From Zafaria cholistanensis (GTDB lineage: Bacteria; Actinomycetota; Actinomycetes; Actinomycetales; Micrococcaceae): a stretch of 64,000 bases of DNA. The notes beneath the pieces were generated by a model. That model made no database searches. It was not told the origin of the DNA and worked only from the letters and a program-made list of their open reading frames with translations. Location: the NCBI RefSeq assembly GCF_008580665.1, contig NZ_BKDJ01000010.1:1-64000 (forward strand). Reading direction: 5' to 3'. This document shows, one piece after another, positions 43,701-54,492 of this stretch. How positions within the stretch are numbered: position 1 is the stretch's first letter; every line of letters starts with the position of its first letter. A program made the translations under genes and the position numbers.

Positions 43701-46082
43701 AGCCATAACTGCCATCAGCAGAGCCGGGTCGGTAACGACGACATGCTTAGCCTGGGCCTGTTCCTGGGCAGACAGCGCTGATGGATCCTGGGAAAAGCGA
43801 GTTAGCAAATCGACGACGTTGAGCTCCGATGCCTCCTGAAGGCCTCGTCGGAGCATCTGGACCAAGATGTCGCCATACTGCCTGGTGGCGAGCGAAGCTG
43901 CCGTCCGTGCTGCGGAGTCCCGATTATCGGTGAAGACAATGGTTCTGTAGTCCTCCGGCCGCTCCCCGAGGGTGCGCGGCAACTGACGGAGATAGATCGA
44001 CGTTGCCTGGGCAGGCGATGTCGCATGACCCTGAAGCGGTGTACTGGCCTGCCCCTGCTTAAATTCCTCGGTTTGCCGGTTGGACTGGCCGCAGTGGGGA
44101 CATTTCGTGGGAACGGCCGGGGCGGCGCTGGTGTCGCCCTTGCCATCAATCTGGAGTACCCATCCGTTGGGGCGGTCAACCGCACCGATCTCCAACAGGC
44201 CCGCGGGACTGAGGCTCGCGGGGATCCAGCCAACCTTAAATCCCTGGATGGTCCACGGCTTGCCGGCACCCACCGGTTGGTCCATGTTCGAAGGCCAGAA
44301 CCATCTGTAATTCTTCCGTTCCCGACGTGTGGCGAGACCTGGCGCATCAGCGAGGACTCCCGTAGGCGTAGCGCTCAAGGACTCAACGTGGTCCGGCAGG
44401 GCGAGGACGTAACCGGCAAGGCTCGCATCGCCGCATTCACTGCACATGATCAGTTCGAGCACGCGCGAGCCGCACTCGTCACACACAGACAGCGGCTGGC
44501 CGAAGAGTTTGCCTACCCGGCGGTGTTCGTCGCGCCGGTCGTCGGCGACTCCGGTGCACGTGGCATTGGTGCATGCCCAAAGTCCGGACAACACCCGCGC
44601 AAAGATGTGACCACGCAATGGGACAGACGTCGATCTACCGTTCGCGATGGCATTGAAAACCGCCGTCAGCCCAGCGAATCCGGGATCTTCCTGGCCAAAC
44701 AGTCGTTCAGCGATGGTCCTCAGGTACTGAGCCCGGTACCTGGCCTCGTCGGGGTCGAAACAGGCAACAGCTACGGCCTCTGACAGTTCGTCCGATCGCT
44801 CAGCGAGAGTCCCCGCCGCTGTGGCAGCCAGGACCTCATCTCGGTCCAAGGGTAAGTTCGCAACGATTCGCTTCGGCTGCCCGGCGGTCACGGCGAACGT
44901 GGAACCAGCGACACCGAAGAATTGCTGGAGGAAGTCCAGCCCTGACTCACTTGCTTCCAAGGACGCGGAGGCAGCGACGATTCGTAGCTGGGGGCTATCA
45001 GGCTCCAGGCCCAACCGGTCGAGGATACGCCGCAGTAGGAGGGCCACCTCGCTTCCGGACGCACCGCGGTAAGAGTGCAGTTCGTCGACCGCCAATGTGA
45101 AAACGTGGTCCGGTGAAGCCTCCAGCCAGGCCCGGGTCTTCACAAAGACGGGATTCTCGAATTCCCGCATGAGAATGGCATTGATCATCGAAAAGTTGGA
45201 GACGAGGACGTCCGGCGGGTCATTGACCATGTCCCACCGGGTGACCATCTCATTGTTTGTTGGATCCGTGAACAGAGCCAGATCCGATTCCTTCACGGTT
45301 CCGGATCCACGCAGACTAGCGAACTCCTGTTCAAGCTCCTGGATTTCCTTGGCGACTGCAGTCACCATCGACCTGTCCGCGGAGTTCCTGGGTAGCCGGT
45401 TCGCTCCCGGCGTTGCCCCGGTGTAGCGGCCGAACCACAGCCGAGCCTCGGGTCGCTCCTCCGCGATTCGGCGGAAAGCGAGCCGGAGTCGGGTCAGTTG
45501 GTCTTCGACCAAGGCATTGGTCGGGTAGAGAATCATGGCTCGAACCGCTGCGGGCCGCTTCTCCCCCGCTCGCATACGCTGATATTTGGGGTCGGTCCCA
45601 CGCCACCAGCATTCGACGGGTCCCGGTTTATCCCACCGTTCCGATTCCTCCACGAGCCTCAACAAGATCGGAAGCAGGAGTGCCTCGGTCTTGCCGGACC
45701 CCGTACCGGACGTGACAACGACGTTGTGCTTTCCTGCTTCGCCCTGCCCGCGGTTAATGAGAACGGATTCGGCCTGGTGATGGCGCAGCCCGAGCCTCTC
45801 GCCCTCTCCGACATAATCACGGAAAAAGGCGGAACCCACGCTCTGGGCGACGGCCTCCGAGTAGCCGGCACGTCCGGCGACGTCGAGAAGGTCGTCGGTG
45901 GTGGGATAGGGAAGGACCGGCTCTACGAGCGGTTCCCTGAAAATCTGGCCCTCCTTGCCCACGAGGTCTTCGCGGTCGGCGGTCAAACCCGGAGATCGAA
46001 GTCGATAGTTGGTATTGAAGTACCGGAGGAATGCTTCGCGCAGGTCGTTCGAAACACTGATTGGCTGTGGTTTAGAGGTCAT
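40716..46082 (-). CDS. Large DEAD/DEAH-box helicase with C-terminal DUF1998-type zinc domain (DruE-like)
   Basis: The 1788-residue protein has Walker A SGTGSGKT (125-132), a DELH box ([14 protein letters not shown]), SASLEAS motif [20 protein letters not shown], and motifs V/VI ([31 protein letters not shown]). Several zinc-type cysteine clusters interrupt it, and the end carries [19 protein letters not shown] of the DUF1998/MZB domain. Similar giant helicases are the motor of Druantia (DruE) and relate to DISARM DrmA. Its ATG overlaps the stop of the 1030-residue partner gene. Size and partner favour a Druantia type III-like assignment; the exact type needs a profile search. Confidence 0.72.
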   Translation of the reverse strand: MTSKPQPISVSNDLREAFLRYFNTNYRLRSPGLTADREDLVGKEGQIFREPLVEPVLPYPTTDDLLDVAGRAGYSEAVAQSVGSAFFRDYVGEGERLGLRHHQAESVLINRGQGEAGKHNVVVTSGTGSGKTEALLLPILLRLVEESERWDKPGPVECWWRGTDPKYQRMRAGEKRPAAVRAMILYPTNALVEDQLTRLRLAFRRIAEERPEARLWFGRYTGATPGANRLPRNSADRSMVTAVAKEIQELEQEFASLRGSGTVKESDLALFTDPTNNEMVTRWDMVNDPPDVLVSNFSMINAILMREFENPVFVKTRAWLEASPDHVFTLAVDELHSYRGASGSEVALLLRRILDRLGLEPDSPQLRIVAASASLEASESGLDFLQQFFGVAGSTFAVTAGQPKRIVANLPLDRDEVLAATAAGTLAERSDELSEAVAVACFDPDEARYRAQYLRTIAERLFGQEDPGFAGLTAVFNAIANGRSTSVPLRGHIFARVLSGLWACTNATCTGVADDRRDEHRRVGKLFGQPLSVCDECGSRVLELIMCSECGDASLAGYVLALPDHVESLSATPTGVLADAPGLATRRERKNYRWFWPSNMDQPVGAGKPWTIQGFKVGWIPASLSPAGLLEIGAVDRPNGWVLQIDGKGDTSAAPAVPTKCPHCGQSNRQTEEFKQGQASTPLQGHATSPAQATSIYLRQLPRTLGERPEDYRTIVFTDNRDSAARTAASLATRQYGDILVQMLRRGLQEASELNVVDLLTRFSQDPSALSAQEQAQAKHVVVTDPALLMAVMAQDKGFASHEQQAMIAKALGEAADGIGWGDLRARVETQMIELGLSPAGSSQAAQQFSGQPWYTFFTPPQKGLWDQADAATSAEAQDRFRKMLDDELARQIFDSGRRDVESTHLAWFRVDIPAGNIGPLESQIGSQVLASCVRMLGLERRYQGSWTGDKPDAKAPTAIKDFLVKVAQHHDVDQDALQLWVYSTLRDAGVADGWVLQIHGGTSRVRFAMAGSEVWVCVRCGFNHLHGSAGVCANKGCDSTDLALATRADAGSDYYGWLADQQVRRIAVAELTAQTKPAEEQRRRQRWFKGVQLPAPKENKLTCELDVLSVTTTMEVGVDIGSLNATLMANMPPQRFNYQQRVGRAGRAGQAFSFAITSCRDSAHDEYYFNHAYRMTGDLPPQPFLDLGRIRILQRVVAAEVLKRAFASLSAPPEWGPESLHGTFGTVDAWLGHRKEIAAWLQTAPEISVVVERLASHTLMSADDVAAVVSWAREDIVTEIDRILAQPDISEPELSKSLALGGLLPMFGFPTRVRNLYQDKKPSVKNLDHYIVSDRPLSMAITNYAPGAEVVRDRMVHVAAGFVNYERRGKFMASTDPLGKRHEIVRCPQCATTKIDGPAMSECPNCRAAMDEFTLYEPLGFRTTYKARPYRIDQSRSQTKSLPTFVSAHEESSLVEVESVDLRLYEQGKLLQYNDNRGRLFNLVRTDDDDSVVASDASLYRGGWNGMPSTGTELGKSAIGEIRTTDALTVDFARLKTPGGFMPTASHVVPAGHSALWSLAEVLRTAAKRQLDIDPQEMQAGLQHRMNGALATARVFLADTLDNGAGYAAQIAKADVFRQLLEETRTGLQEEYEGSDHSSCSTSCPDCLRSWDNQRLHGVLDWRLALDMLDLSSGRSLDLSRWFGRSEEIRSVAKGIHNEIRVELVGPDAAPLLVLDAEKVAVLVGHPLWLRDRQEPDARQLEAESAAIEAAAGYRVCPSDFFEFGRQALPVLDAAVRGVTPALVPAR

Positions 46083-49000
46083 GAGGTCAGCTTTCGAATC
46101 AGAAGGGACGCGGTCTCCGGGGTCAACCCGATGTAGCTCAATGAGTAGGAACGAAGATCTGAAGCGGGCAGCTTGCCCGATGCAAGCACTGCAGCCCGGC
46201 CATAGAGGCCTGGAAGGTCCGCGCCAAGCGGTACGCGGAGAACCATGGTTTCCGGGTTGTACGCCAGCAAGTGCCATCCGAGAGCGCTAGCCGCCAGGTG
46301 TTTCCCGAGCTCGGCCCAAACGCGTGCTCCGCTGCCTTCACCGATGTCCCTTTGCGTTCGCAAGAAGTAACCGGATCCGTAGACGCGCGGGAGGCGATAC
46401 AGCCCGGGGACCGTCGCGTCCTCAATTTCCGCCCACGATGCATTTTGCAAGTTGAAGTACTCGTAGTTCGGGGCGGATGGAAACGACTGACGAGGCAATT
46501 CGCGGAGCACCTGGCTTAGAGGCGGCAGCACTGCGGCGAGCTTGTGAGCGGCGTGGGGGGTGATGTAGTCCGGCGAGACTAATTCGTCCGCGACAGCCGG
46601 CATCGCCTCGATCACGATGCCTTCGATGCGAGTCGTACCTTGCGTCGACGGATCGATCACGCTGATGTCCCCACCGGCGTTCTCCACGGCATCGCGAAGC
46701 TGATTCTTCTCCGGTTTTGTCCACGCGCCGGTCAGTATCCAGGACTCCTGCCCCAAGCCCGCGATCCCCTGGATCGCCACTTCCCACGCCAGGACCTCAA
46801 GCTCCTCATCCCGCTGCACTTCAATGACCGCGAGAGATTCAAGGGCATGCAGTAGTTGGCGTTCGAAGAGTGCTGAATCTTCGATCTGCCGGGCCAACAT
46901 TGAAAAATCCCTGCGCGTTCCGCCTCCCATATATACAAGCGCGTCCAGGAAAGCGGTCCAGTTCGGGCCGGAGGCCTCCCTGACAGGAGGCTCCAGCGGC
47001 TTCCTCCAAGTGCTTTCCGGATGTTCGGACTTTGCCGCCTTCTTAAACCTGGTCGGCTGCCTCTTGCTCATGCCGCAGCCGAGGCATTCCCCGTACATCC
47101 ACTCCGTCTTCGGGTACTTGCCGTCGAAGGTTGGAAAGATGAACCGATGTGTTCCAGTCACAATGCAGGAGTCGGCGGCAGGCCCGGGCAGACGCAGCTT
47201 TCCCCGCCTGGGCGTCACATTGCTTGGATCAGTCCAGGACAGCTTGGCAGAGACAGCCAGTCCCGACGCGCCGCTTTCGACGGGCTCAGCCTCGACACTG
47301 GACCCATCAATCCAGCCAATGGCTTCGTCGCTGTCCTCGACGGATTTCAGAGGCCAGAGCGGCTCCCCCACCGCATGGGCAAGATTGCGTGTTACCCAGG
47401 TTGTGTTCGCCTCGCCGGTCCCCGACCCGCGGAGTCGAATCTGCATGTTCTGAAGGTTCTTCGCTCCATGCCGAAGCGACAGAGTGAAATCGGCCAGGCC
47501 CGCGCGGAGGTCGTCGACAGGCAGCTCGACGGGGGGTTGTAGACCTTGGCGGACTCTCGTCTCGACATTGCGCAGCGACTCTGGATCACGTTCGATTCGA
47601 TAAAGGTCAAGGGGAATGTCGTCGTCGGAGGTGACCACGAGCGTGAGTGATGCTGCGGCGCTCCAGCGCTGCATCCTGCCGGGCAATTTCAATCCACCCT
47701 GCAGCGACATCTGGGTCGTCAGGCGAGGCTGGAATGCGAAGAGATCGCGGCCCGCCAGGAGTTCGGACGCCGGTGACCGAAGGAAGGTGACGCCGAGATA
47801 TCCGGTCCAGCCCTCGGGGATTCCCTGCTGTCCGCCGGCTACCTTGCAGAAGCCAGGTTGTGCTGCATCGTCGAGAATGGCATCGACCTTGACCTCAAGC
47901 TGGTCTGTTTGCTTAATAAGAATCCGTGCCTCGGAACCAGCGAGTGCACGGTCTACTTCGACGTAGGAGGCCGTTAGGGCGTCACGAACAAAGATGACAA
48001 CGTTCTTCGGGATACGACGCAAGAGGCGGTCTGTCGCGGTTCTGATCTTGATGTCGCTACCGATCAGCGACAAGGAGTCAACGTCATTGCCTCCGAAGTC
48101 GATGCCGAGAGAGCCATTACCTGCCGCACGGAAGGAGACGCCGAGTTCGGCCCCGTCCTGGGTCTCGATGGTTCCGCTGCCGCCGTCTACGGCGCCGTGC
48201 ATGGCAACGAGCCCGAACTTGGAAATCGATGACAGGAACTTGCGCTCGCTTCTCCATGTCAGGAGGCAGCGCGCCCCCCTGGCGCTCTGATTCCCGCCGG
48301 CGGAGAGGCCATCCGGCCCCTCCCACGTGGAGAACTGGGCGAGGGCCAGATCTGTGATTCGGTCACGACTGCTGGCCGTTTCCCACATCTTCCGCAGCGC
48401 CTGATTAGCGCTACTGCCCACCGAGCTGACCCACACATCCAACGCAGCGTTCATCTCCGCGGGAGGCACGGCCGTTCCCGCGACGAACCCCTGCTCATCG
48501 AAGAACTTCTCGAGATTACGGCGCTCTGTATCGCGAATGAGTGCCTGCGAAATCGGCAGGCCTACATACCGATGCATGAGGGCGTAGGCGCTTGGTAGGC
48601 CTCGTTCGCCGCCCTGATCCTCCAGCCAAACGCTCAGCGCCTCCCAATACGCCTCGGTGGATTCCGCGAACGAGAGTCGAAGCCGGGACGATTCACTCTT
48701 GGGCACATCCAACAGCGCTTCAAGCTGCGAATAGTATCCCGACGGCGTGGCATCCCCGTTGTTCCCCCGTGCACCCATGCTTTCCGCAGCGATGGACATG
48801 GCGGTCAAGAGGGCGATATGTGGTGGCAGCGGCACTTCGCCGTGGTCTCGGAGAGCTCTTCGGCGCTGGAACAGCCAGCATTTGGTCATTATGTCATACT
48901 CCGCAAAGGCCGCACGTTGGGTGCGTCGCCAGCAGATCCTGGACCTGACTGCACCGGCCAGCGATGCCAGCGCCTCATCGTCTGCATTTAGACCGAGGAC

Positions 49001-49171
49001 CTCGCACGCTTTGCCGAAGGCATGGTCGTCTCGGTCCAAATACACAAGTTGGCCTGCACGCTCTTCGCTGAAGAACGCTTGGCCAAGCGCCTCATTCCAC
49101 GATGCGTAGTCGACCGATCGCCGCTGAACCGGCGCCACCCTCAGCGCGGCGCCGGCATATCCCTCCCCCAT
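46079..49171 (-). CDS. Large unknown defence protein coupled to the DUF1998 helicase (DruH-like candidate)
   Basis: The 1030-residue cytoplasmic protein has no recognised catalytic motif. One CxxC (CLGCGMSK, about residue 690) could bind zinc with other residues, and a Ser/Gly-rich beta region spans about 370-560. It starts after GGGGGGAAG, 46 bp beyond the UvrD-like gene, and overlaps the helicase start by 4 bp (ATGA), so strict co-expression is expected. In Druantia type III a large protein of this size (DruH) pairs with DruE; the match is by size and position only. It would form the sensor or scaffold of a phage-defence complex. Confidence 0.5.
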   Translation of the reverse strand: MGEGYAGAALRVAPVQRRSVDYASWNEALGQAFFSEERAGQLVYLDRDDHAFGKACEVLGLNADDEALASLAGAVRSRICWRRTQRAAFAEYDIMTKCWLFQRRRALRDHGEVPLPPHIALLTAMSIAAESMGARGNNGDATPSGYYSQLEALLDVPKSESSRLRLSFAESTEAYWEALSVWLEDQGGERGLPSAYALMHRYVGLPISQALIRDTERRNLEKFFDEQGFVAGTAVPPAEMNAALDVWVSSVGSSANQALRKMWETASSRDRITDLALAQFSTWEGPDGLSAGGNQSARGARCLLTWRSERKFLSSISKFGLVAMHGAVDGGSGTIETQDGAELGVSFRAAGNGSLGIDFGGNDVDSLSLIGSDIKIRTATDRLLRRIPKNVVIFVRDALTASYVEVDRALAGSEARILIKQTDQLEVKVDAILDDAAQPGFCKVAGGQQGIPEGWTGYLGVTFLRSPASELLAGRDLFAFQPRLTTQMSLQGGLKLPGRMQRWSAAASLTLVVTSDDDIPLDLYRIERDPESLRNVETRVRQGLQPPVELPVDDLRAGLADFTLSLRHGAKNLQNMQIRLRGSGTGEANTTWVTRNLAHAVGEPLWPLKSVEDSDEAIGWIDGSSVEAEPVESGASGLAVSAKLSWTDPSNVTPRRGKLRLPGPAADSCIVTGTHRFIFPTFDGKYPKTEWMYGECLGCGMSKRQPTRFKKAAKSEHPESTWRKPLEPPVREASGPNWTAFLDALVYMGGGTRRDFSMLARQIEDSALFERQLLHALESLAVIEVQRDEELEVLAWEVAIQGIAGLGQESWILTGAWTKPEKNQLRDAVENAGGDISVIDPSTQGTTRIEGIVIEAMPAVADELVSPDYITPHAAHKLAAVLPPLSQVLRELPRQSFPSAPNYEYFNLQNASWAEIEDATVPGLYRLPRVYGSGYFLRTQRDIGEGSGARVWAELGKHLAASALGWHLLAYNPETMVLRVPLGADLPGLYGRAAVLASGKLPASDLRSYSLSYIGLTPETASLLIRKLTS

Positions 49172-49217
49172 TACTTCCCCCCGAAAATGACCCTGATCCG
49201 AATAGTTGAACGTTACG

Positions 49218-51180
49218 TCAAGCCACTGACACTTTGGCGGAAGCGGCTGCCAACAGCCCCGACGGTGTCCCACTCCAGCTGACCACCAGTTCGTCGCGGG
49301 CACGCGTTGCAGCCACATACAGCAGCGAGCGTTCGCGCAGCAGGGCGTCCTCCCGCTCCGCTTCGGCCAACCCGGCAGTGACGTGCCCTAACGGTACTGA
49401 TGCATCGTTCACGCCGAACAACAGCACTTTGAAGAACTCCATACCCTTGGCCCGGTGCATGGTCATGTACAGCGGCTTCGACCCGTCCCCTGGCTGGTCG
49501 ACGCTGCGCACCTCGACCTTGCGTTCGTCCATACCAGTCTGAAGCTTTTGCAGCTGGTTCTTCGTACGGGCAATAATTCCGATGGCGTTCCCCGACACTC
49601 CCTCGGCAATCCACTGCCGGATGGTAGCCGCAGCGGTATCGAGTTCCGATGCCAGCGAGTCGTTGCCGGCTTCCTGAGGCACCGGACCGGACCGCATGGA
49701 GTGGTATCCGTTTGAGTTTTCGGCGTCCCCTTCGAGCCCTTCGATTTCCTTCCCATCCAGCAGCCGGACGGCGTAGGCGAGGTTTTGCGCCGTGGTCCGG
49801 TAGTTCAGGGTCAGGCGCCTCGAGCGGCCGATGATCGCGATCCCGTACCTTGACAGGGGAACTTTCTGGCCGTAGATCCGCTGGTGTGAGTCCTCGGCGA
49901 TGAACAGATCGTTCGCTCCGGGTGCCACCACAGCGCACGCAAGAACAACCAGTGGGCTGCGCGGAGGTCCTGGGCCTCGTCGATCAGCACATGGTCGACG
50001 AGCGAACCGCGGCCCGACGCCTCACGGTGCCGCTGGGCCGCGCCTGCCACGGCTGCCAGCTCCGTGAAGGAGATGCTCTCGGCCACGCGCTCCGTCTGGC
50101 GGTATGCCTCGATGACCTTCCAAACGCCAACCCGTTTCGGCCGAGTGAGCAAGGTTCCCCGTCCCACACGCGGCACCTTGAGGTATTCCTCCTTAGATTT
50201 CACCGCGTTGGCCAGGACAACAGCTACATATTCCTGTTCCAGGAAGGTCGGGTTGGCGAGCTCCGCTTCCAGGCCGTGGTCAACGGTTCCCAGCGCTACC
50301 TTCCACTTGCCAACGGAATCCATGTCGGGGCGGAGTTGGGCATTGGCATGGGCGTCCCCGAGAATCTCGCGCAAAGCAGCCTGCTTTTCGGCGGCACCGG
50401 CGCCGTTGAGAACCTGAAGGGCCAGAGAATCGATGCCGCCGACGTAAATACCCGATTCGCCTGGCTTGGCGGCGATGGCCAGTCCCGGATCGAGCCGACT
50501 CAGGCTCTGCACCAGGGACAACGCAAGGGTTCGGGTGAAGGTGGTGACAAGGACCCGTGCCGCCGTGTTCCGTTCAGCCAGGACCTTGGCACGGTGCAGC
50601 ACGACGACGGTCTTCCCCGTTCCGGCTCCTCCGGACAGGTGAAACGGACCATTCCAGGAACCGTCCGCATAGCGATGCTGTTCGGGATGCAGGAAGGTGC
50701 GCCAGGCGTCCGCGTCGCCGCCCTCGATCACCTCGCGCAGCGCGTCCGCGGTATCCCCGATGTAGGCAAACTGCAAGCGGGCAGCCGGCTTGGCGAACCC
50801 TTCGGCGATCTTCTGGTCTTCGGTCTTCTCTTCAGGGGTGGTTCCGGAGATGGCCGGGCTGCCCTCGGTTTCAGGCTGGCGCCTGGTCAGCCTCAGTTCA
50901 TCCATGCTCTCCTCCAGCGACTTGCCAGCGGCGAGATTCAGAAGCACCAGCCCTTGCCAGTCGGGGGCCTGGTCGGTGACCTTGTGGAAGGCGGCCTCGG
51001 TTGCTGCGGCGAGGGCCTTTTTCGCGATGCCGGGTTTGATGCCAGCCTCCTCCACGAGGTAGGCCGCATCGTAACCACAGCAAATCAGCCCATTGGCCCC
51101 CCTTTGGCCCAAAGAGCGGAGGTCGCCGGATTGTTCGTCGGCGCTGCCGGCGGCACCGGCACATCGGGCGATGTCGGCAT
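49218..51180 (-). pseudogene. UvrD-like DNA helicase, frameshifted twice
   Basis: Two reading frames together make a superfamily 1 helicase of about 650 residues. The upstream part (to about 49930) has Walker A GGAGTGKTVVVLHRA and the LIDEAQDL box. The downstream part has LTLNYRTTAQNLAYA, TMHRAKGMEF and LLYVAATRARDEL. The frame changes at CTGTGGTGG (49926-49933), where two extra bases seem present. A second shift is likely in a run of six G near 51095-51100, which would join an N-terminus starting at 51180. Further upstream the same frame stays open to 51363 and encodes a Cys-rich ribbon but has no start codon. Sequencing error in the G-run is possible; real decay is also possible. It heads the operon of the large helicase. 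Confidence 0.7.
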
Positions 51181-51330
51181 GACCGTCACGGTCGGTGCTA
51201 CCGGGGGATGGCCATCATTCACATGTTCGTCCGGCTTGGTCCCTTCGATAATCTTGGGCCCCCACCTGTGATGCCCGCATGCACACAGGGCGTACCAGTT
51301 GCCTGGCCTGCAAAGAGATTTTGAGCACTC

Positions 51331-51359
51331 TTGCGAAAAACAGTTCCCGCCCCTACTCT
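51331..51359 (+). promoter_or_regulatory. Promoter of the ADP-ribose operon
   Basis: TTGCGA (51331-51336) and TACTCT (51354-51359) are separated by 17 bp. The start codon follows at 51411 with AGGGGGAA just before it. Transcription would begin near 51366. Confidence 0.55.
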
Positions 51360-51410
51360 GGATTTATCGCAGAAGCGCTCAAAATATCCTGACTACTTCC
51401 AGGGGGAACC

Positions 51411-52298
51411 ATGAACATCGGACAGCTTCACCTCGGCGCCGGCCACCAAGCCGGGCCACTCACCCTCTTTCCGGTTTGGGCCGAGGGGACGGCCACCACC
51501 GGAATCACCACCGGTGCCGCTGCCAATCTGGAGGTCTCCGAGCTCGCTTCCGGCCCGCAGGTTTCCCGCCTTACCGTCACCAACCGCGATACCCGGACTG
51601 TCCTCCTGCTTGAGGGAGAACTTCTTGAGGGCGGCCACCAGCACCGCGTCTGCGCCCGGGACACCATCCTGGCCCCCAATGAAACCCGGGATGTGGAAAC
51701 CTACTGCGTCGAGAAGGGCCGGTGGAGCGGCGCCACCCGGCACAGCCGTTCTGCCCGCCGGGCGCCGTTGAGCGTGCGCACTGAACTGCACCGCCCCAAC
51801 CGCGGCGCGGACACCCAGTCCCGCATTTGGGACCGGGTGGATCGCTACCAAGGCCTCAATACGCGCTCGGCCACCGGATCCCTCCTCGAGCACCTCGACG
51901 CCGGCTCCCGGCGGACCGAGCGCGAGCAGACCCCGCTGCCGGCCCCAATCGATGGCCAGCGCGGCTTCGCGATCGGCTATGGCGGGCAGGCCCTGATGCT
52001 GGAACTGTTCGGCAGCCACGAACTGTTCCTGGCACACTATCGCCCGGCGGTGGAGGCCGCGTGGCTGGATTTGCAGCTCCTGACGGGGAAACTGCCGGCT
52101 GTCGCCACGCGCGCCCAGTCGGCCCGGGATCTGGCAGTTCGCCTGATGCGCGTGGACCTGCCCCGGGACTCACACGATTTCCAGGGCACCAGCGGGCCGG
52201 TAGCCTTTCGCGGCATCACCACCCGTAATTCAGGCCCTGAAGCCATGCTTGCCCACCTCAGCGGCTGGGACGTCCGCCACCCGCTCATGGCTGGATGA
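51411..52298 (+). CDS. ARPP-1-like domain protein
   Basis: The 295-residue protein is made of one domain with TVTNRDTRTVLLLEGELLEGG and NRVCARDTILAPNETRDVE-like beta strands, followed by a helical half ending WDVRHPLMAG. This fits the ARPP-1 family, found next to ADP-ribosylglycohydrolases in predicted NAD/ADP-ribose pathways. Its function is not known. It is followed after 46 bp by exactly such a glycohydrolase gene, so the two probably act on the same ADP-ribosylated target. AGGGGGAA precedes the ATG. Confidence 0.68.
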   Translation: MNIGQLHLGAGHQAGPLTLFPVWAEGTATTGITTGAAANLEVSELASGPQVSRLTVTNRDTRTVLLLEGELLEGGHQHRVCARDTILAPNETRDVETYCVEKGRWSGATRHSRSARRAPLSVRTELHRPNRGADTQSRIWDRVDRYQGLNTRSATGSLLEHLDAGSRRTEREQTPLPAPIDGQRGFAIGYGGQALMLELFGSHELFLAHYRPAVEAAWLDLQLLTGKLPAVATRAQSARDLAVRLMRVDLPRDSHDFQGTSGPVAFRGITTRNSGPEAMLAHLSGWDVRHPLMAG

Positions 52299-52344
52299 CC
52301 CGCGTTCCGTCCGTGACCCATTCCGTCTTCCCAGGAGCAGCCCT

Positions 52345-53457
52345 ATGAATCTCCCCGTTCGACTCGATTCCGCCCAGCGCGACCGCGCTGCCGGCACCCT
52401 TGTAGGCCTTGCCGCGGGCGACGCCCTCGGGGCTGGCTACGAATTCGGAGACCCGCTGCCGGAGGCCGCCCCGGTCGGCATGATTGGTGGCGGCCCGTTC
52501 GGCTTCGCTCCTGCCGAATGGACGGATGACACCTCCATGGCCGTCGTCGTCGCCCGCGCCCTGCTTCCGGCGTCATGCTCCAATCCGGCACGTCCGGAGA
52601 CTGAGGACGACGCCGGCGCGCTCCTTCCGGACGACGCCCGCCTTTCGGCGATGGTCGACGGCTGGCGGGACTGGGCACAGGACGCCAAGGACGTCGGGGC
52701 CCAAACCCGTGCGGTGCTGGGACGCGCCGGCCGGCTGGTGGGGACGGCCGGCCCCTCGGGCGAAGTTACGCCGGCGCAGGCGGCCCGCACCGCCGCCCGC
52801 GAACACCACGAGGCGAACGGGCGCTCCGCCGGCAATGGCTCGCTGATGCGCACCGCACCCCTGGCTGTGGCCTTCCTGCACGACGAGGCCGCCGCATGGG
52901 ATGCCGCCATGCACGTCAGCGAACTGACGCACTTCGAGTCCGACGCCGGCGAGGCCTGCGCCCTGTGGACGGTTGCGATCCGCCACGCGGTGCTCACCGG
53001 CGAACTCGACGTGCGCCGGGGCCTGCCGCGCCTCGCTAAGGACCGGGCCGCGCTCTGGGCCTCCCGCATTGACGCTGCCGAGCAGTCCGCCCCGCGCGAT
53101 TTCACCAACAACGGCTGGGTGGTCGAGGCCTTCCAGGGCGCATGGAGCGCGATCGCCTCCATTACCCGCGGGAAGGCGGACGCAAATGCAAGCCCCGGCG
53201 TCGAACCCGGAATCGCGGCAACCGCGCCGGACACGACCTCACTGCGCCGCGGGATCGAGGCCGCGGTCCGCGGGGGCCGGGACACAGACACCGTCGCGGC
53301 AATTGCTGGATCCCTGCTCGGTGCCGCCCATGGACACTCCGCCATCCCGTCCGGATGGCTGAACGACCTGCACGGCTGGCCTGGGCTCAAGGCCAACGAT
53401 CTCGCCGAACTGGGTCTGGCACTGGCCACACGGGAAGGAATCAAGCAAGAGTCTTGA
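52345..53457 (+). CDS. ADP-ribosylglycohydrolase family protein
   Basis: The 370-residue enzyme has the metal-binding motifs EWTDDTSMAV (about 55-64), NGSLMRTAPLAV and RGGRDTDTVAAIAGSLLGAAHG near the C-terminus. These are the ARH/DraG signatures: two magnesium ions bind ADP-ribose and the enzyme removes it from proteins, nucleic acids or small molecules. It follows the ARPP-1-like gene in one operon. Some insertions in the middle, around residues 290-305, are low in conservation. A CAGGAG site precedes the ATG. Confidence 0.87.
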   Translation: MNLPVRLDSAQRDRAAGTLVGLAAGDALGAGYEFGDPLPEAAPVGMIGGGPFGFAPAEWTDDTSMAVVVARALLPASCSNPARPETEDDAGALLPDDARLSAMVDGWRDWAQDAKDVGAQTRAVLGRAGRLVGTAGPSGEVTPAQAARTAAREHHEANGRSAGNGSLMRTAPLAVAFLHDEAAAWDAAMHVSELTHFESDAGEACALWTVAIRHAVLTGELDVRRGLPRLAKDRAALWASRIDAAEQSAPRDFTNNGWVVEAFQGAWSAIASITRGKADANASPGVEPGIAATAPDTTSLRRGIEAAVRGGRDTDTVAAIAGSLLGAAHGHSAIPSGWLNDLHGWPGLKANDLAELGLALATREGIKQES

Positions 53458-53491
53458 CCCGCCCGCTCCGCCGTTCGCCACGGCAACTGGG

Positions 53492-54256
53492 TCAAATGGC
53501 TCGCATGCGAAGCGGCTGTTCCCGGCGCCGGTATACCTGCGCCGGGCGGCCGCGCCCGGAGCCTGCACTCCGCAAGTCACTGCGCATCGCTGGATCGCCT
53601 TGGAGGCTAAGCAGGCTCTCCGACCCCAGCGGGGCGACCCGCTTGTCGGTGGCTACCAGTTGCGGCTCCATCAGGCGGCGGAAAGTGTCCCGCTGCAGGC
53701 GGGAACCGGCGACGGCCTCGTGCACGGCGCGCAACTCGCTCATGGTGAACTCGCTCTCAAGCAGTCCGGCTGGATCGGGGTTGGCCGCATACTCGGCGCG
53801 CACCGCCGCCGCGGCGAAACCAATGATCTGCTCATGGTCATAGGGCAGCGGCTCGTGGAGTTCGGCGGACAGGAAGTCGTCGACGGGACGCAACTCCCGA
53901 TCCCCCGGCGAGAGCACCGGTTCAAGCTCGGCGTACGGGACGACGTCGACGTGCGCCACCGAGAGCACCCAACCGCGGGAATCCCGTCCGGGTTCGTCAA
54001 AGACGTGCAACTGCCGCGGCGCCCGCCCCCGGATCCCAACCTTCTCTTGGAGGCAGTCATGGACGGCGTCGACCAGGGTCTGGTGGGGCCGGAGGAACCG
54101 GCCCGGGAGGGCGAAGCGGCCCGCTTCGTCCCCCTCGGGGCGCCGGACCAGCAGCACCTGCAGCTCACCCCGGCGCACTGTCAGCAGTGCGACGTCGACG
54201 GCGACACTGGGGCGGGGGTAGTCACCCAGGGAATCGGCAGGCTTCTTGGGAGGCAT
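53492..54256 (-). CDS. Nudix/winged-helix regulator (NrtR-like)
   Basis: The 254-residue protein has an N-terminal Nudix fold (about 18-160: DVALLTVRRGELQVLLVRRP, GRFALPGRFLRPHQTLVDA) in which the canonical Nudix box is altered (VHDCLQEKVGIRG), so catalysis is doubtful. A C-terminal winged helix (about 165-240: FTMSELRAVHEAVAGSRLQRDTFRRLM) is typical of NrtR, an ADP-ribose-sensing repressor of NAD genes. It faces the ADP-ribose operon tail to tail. It probably controls the module and itself. A GGAGG lies only one base from the ATG, inside a palindrome. Confidence 0.82.
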   Translation of the reverse strand: MPPKKPADSLGDYPRPSVAVDVALLTVRRGELQVLLVRRPEGDEAGRFALPGRFLRPHQTLVDAVHDCLQEKVGIRGRAPRQLHVFDEPGRDSRGWVLSVAHVDVVPYAELEPVLSPGDRELRPVDDFLSAELHEPLPYDHEQIIGFAAAAVRAEYAANPDPAGLLESEFTMSELRAVHEAVAGSRLQRDTFRRLMEPQLVATDKRVAPLGSESLLSLQGDPAMRSDLRSAGSGRGRPAQVYRRREQPLRMRAI

Positions 54257-54262
54257 GCCTCC
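54249..54262. promoter_or_regulatory. 14-bp palindrome over the NrtR-like start codon
   Basis: GGAGGCATGCCTCC is perfectly symmetric and includes both the GGAGG and the ATG. A protein bound here would block translation initiation or transcription start, so it is a candidate autoregulation site. Confidence 0.35.
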
Positions 54263-54492
54263 AATTTACGCAGTATTCAGCAAAAAGCGGAAAGGGTGAT
54301 CGTGGGTACGGTATGGCGTCAGTGGGAGAGGCAGGTTCCCCCCGGCGCGGATCATCAGGATAAATAATTCCACAGTCATTTAAACCAATTTCTAACTTGT
54401 CAGGGGCGGGTTTTAGGCTTCCCACCAATCGGTGCGTCGAGCTAGAAGGAGGCACCAAAGCTCGCAGTCCACCCGCGCTTCAGGAGGTCACC

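Noticed and set aside
40716-46082. DISARM or Dpd system
   Set aside because: The helicase has a DUF1998-type end, but no methyltransferase, phospholipase D protein or queuine-type base-exchange gene is nearby.
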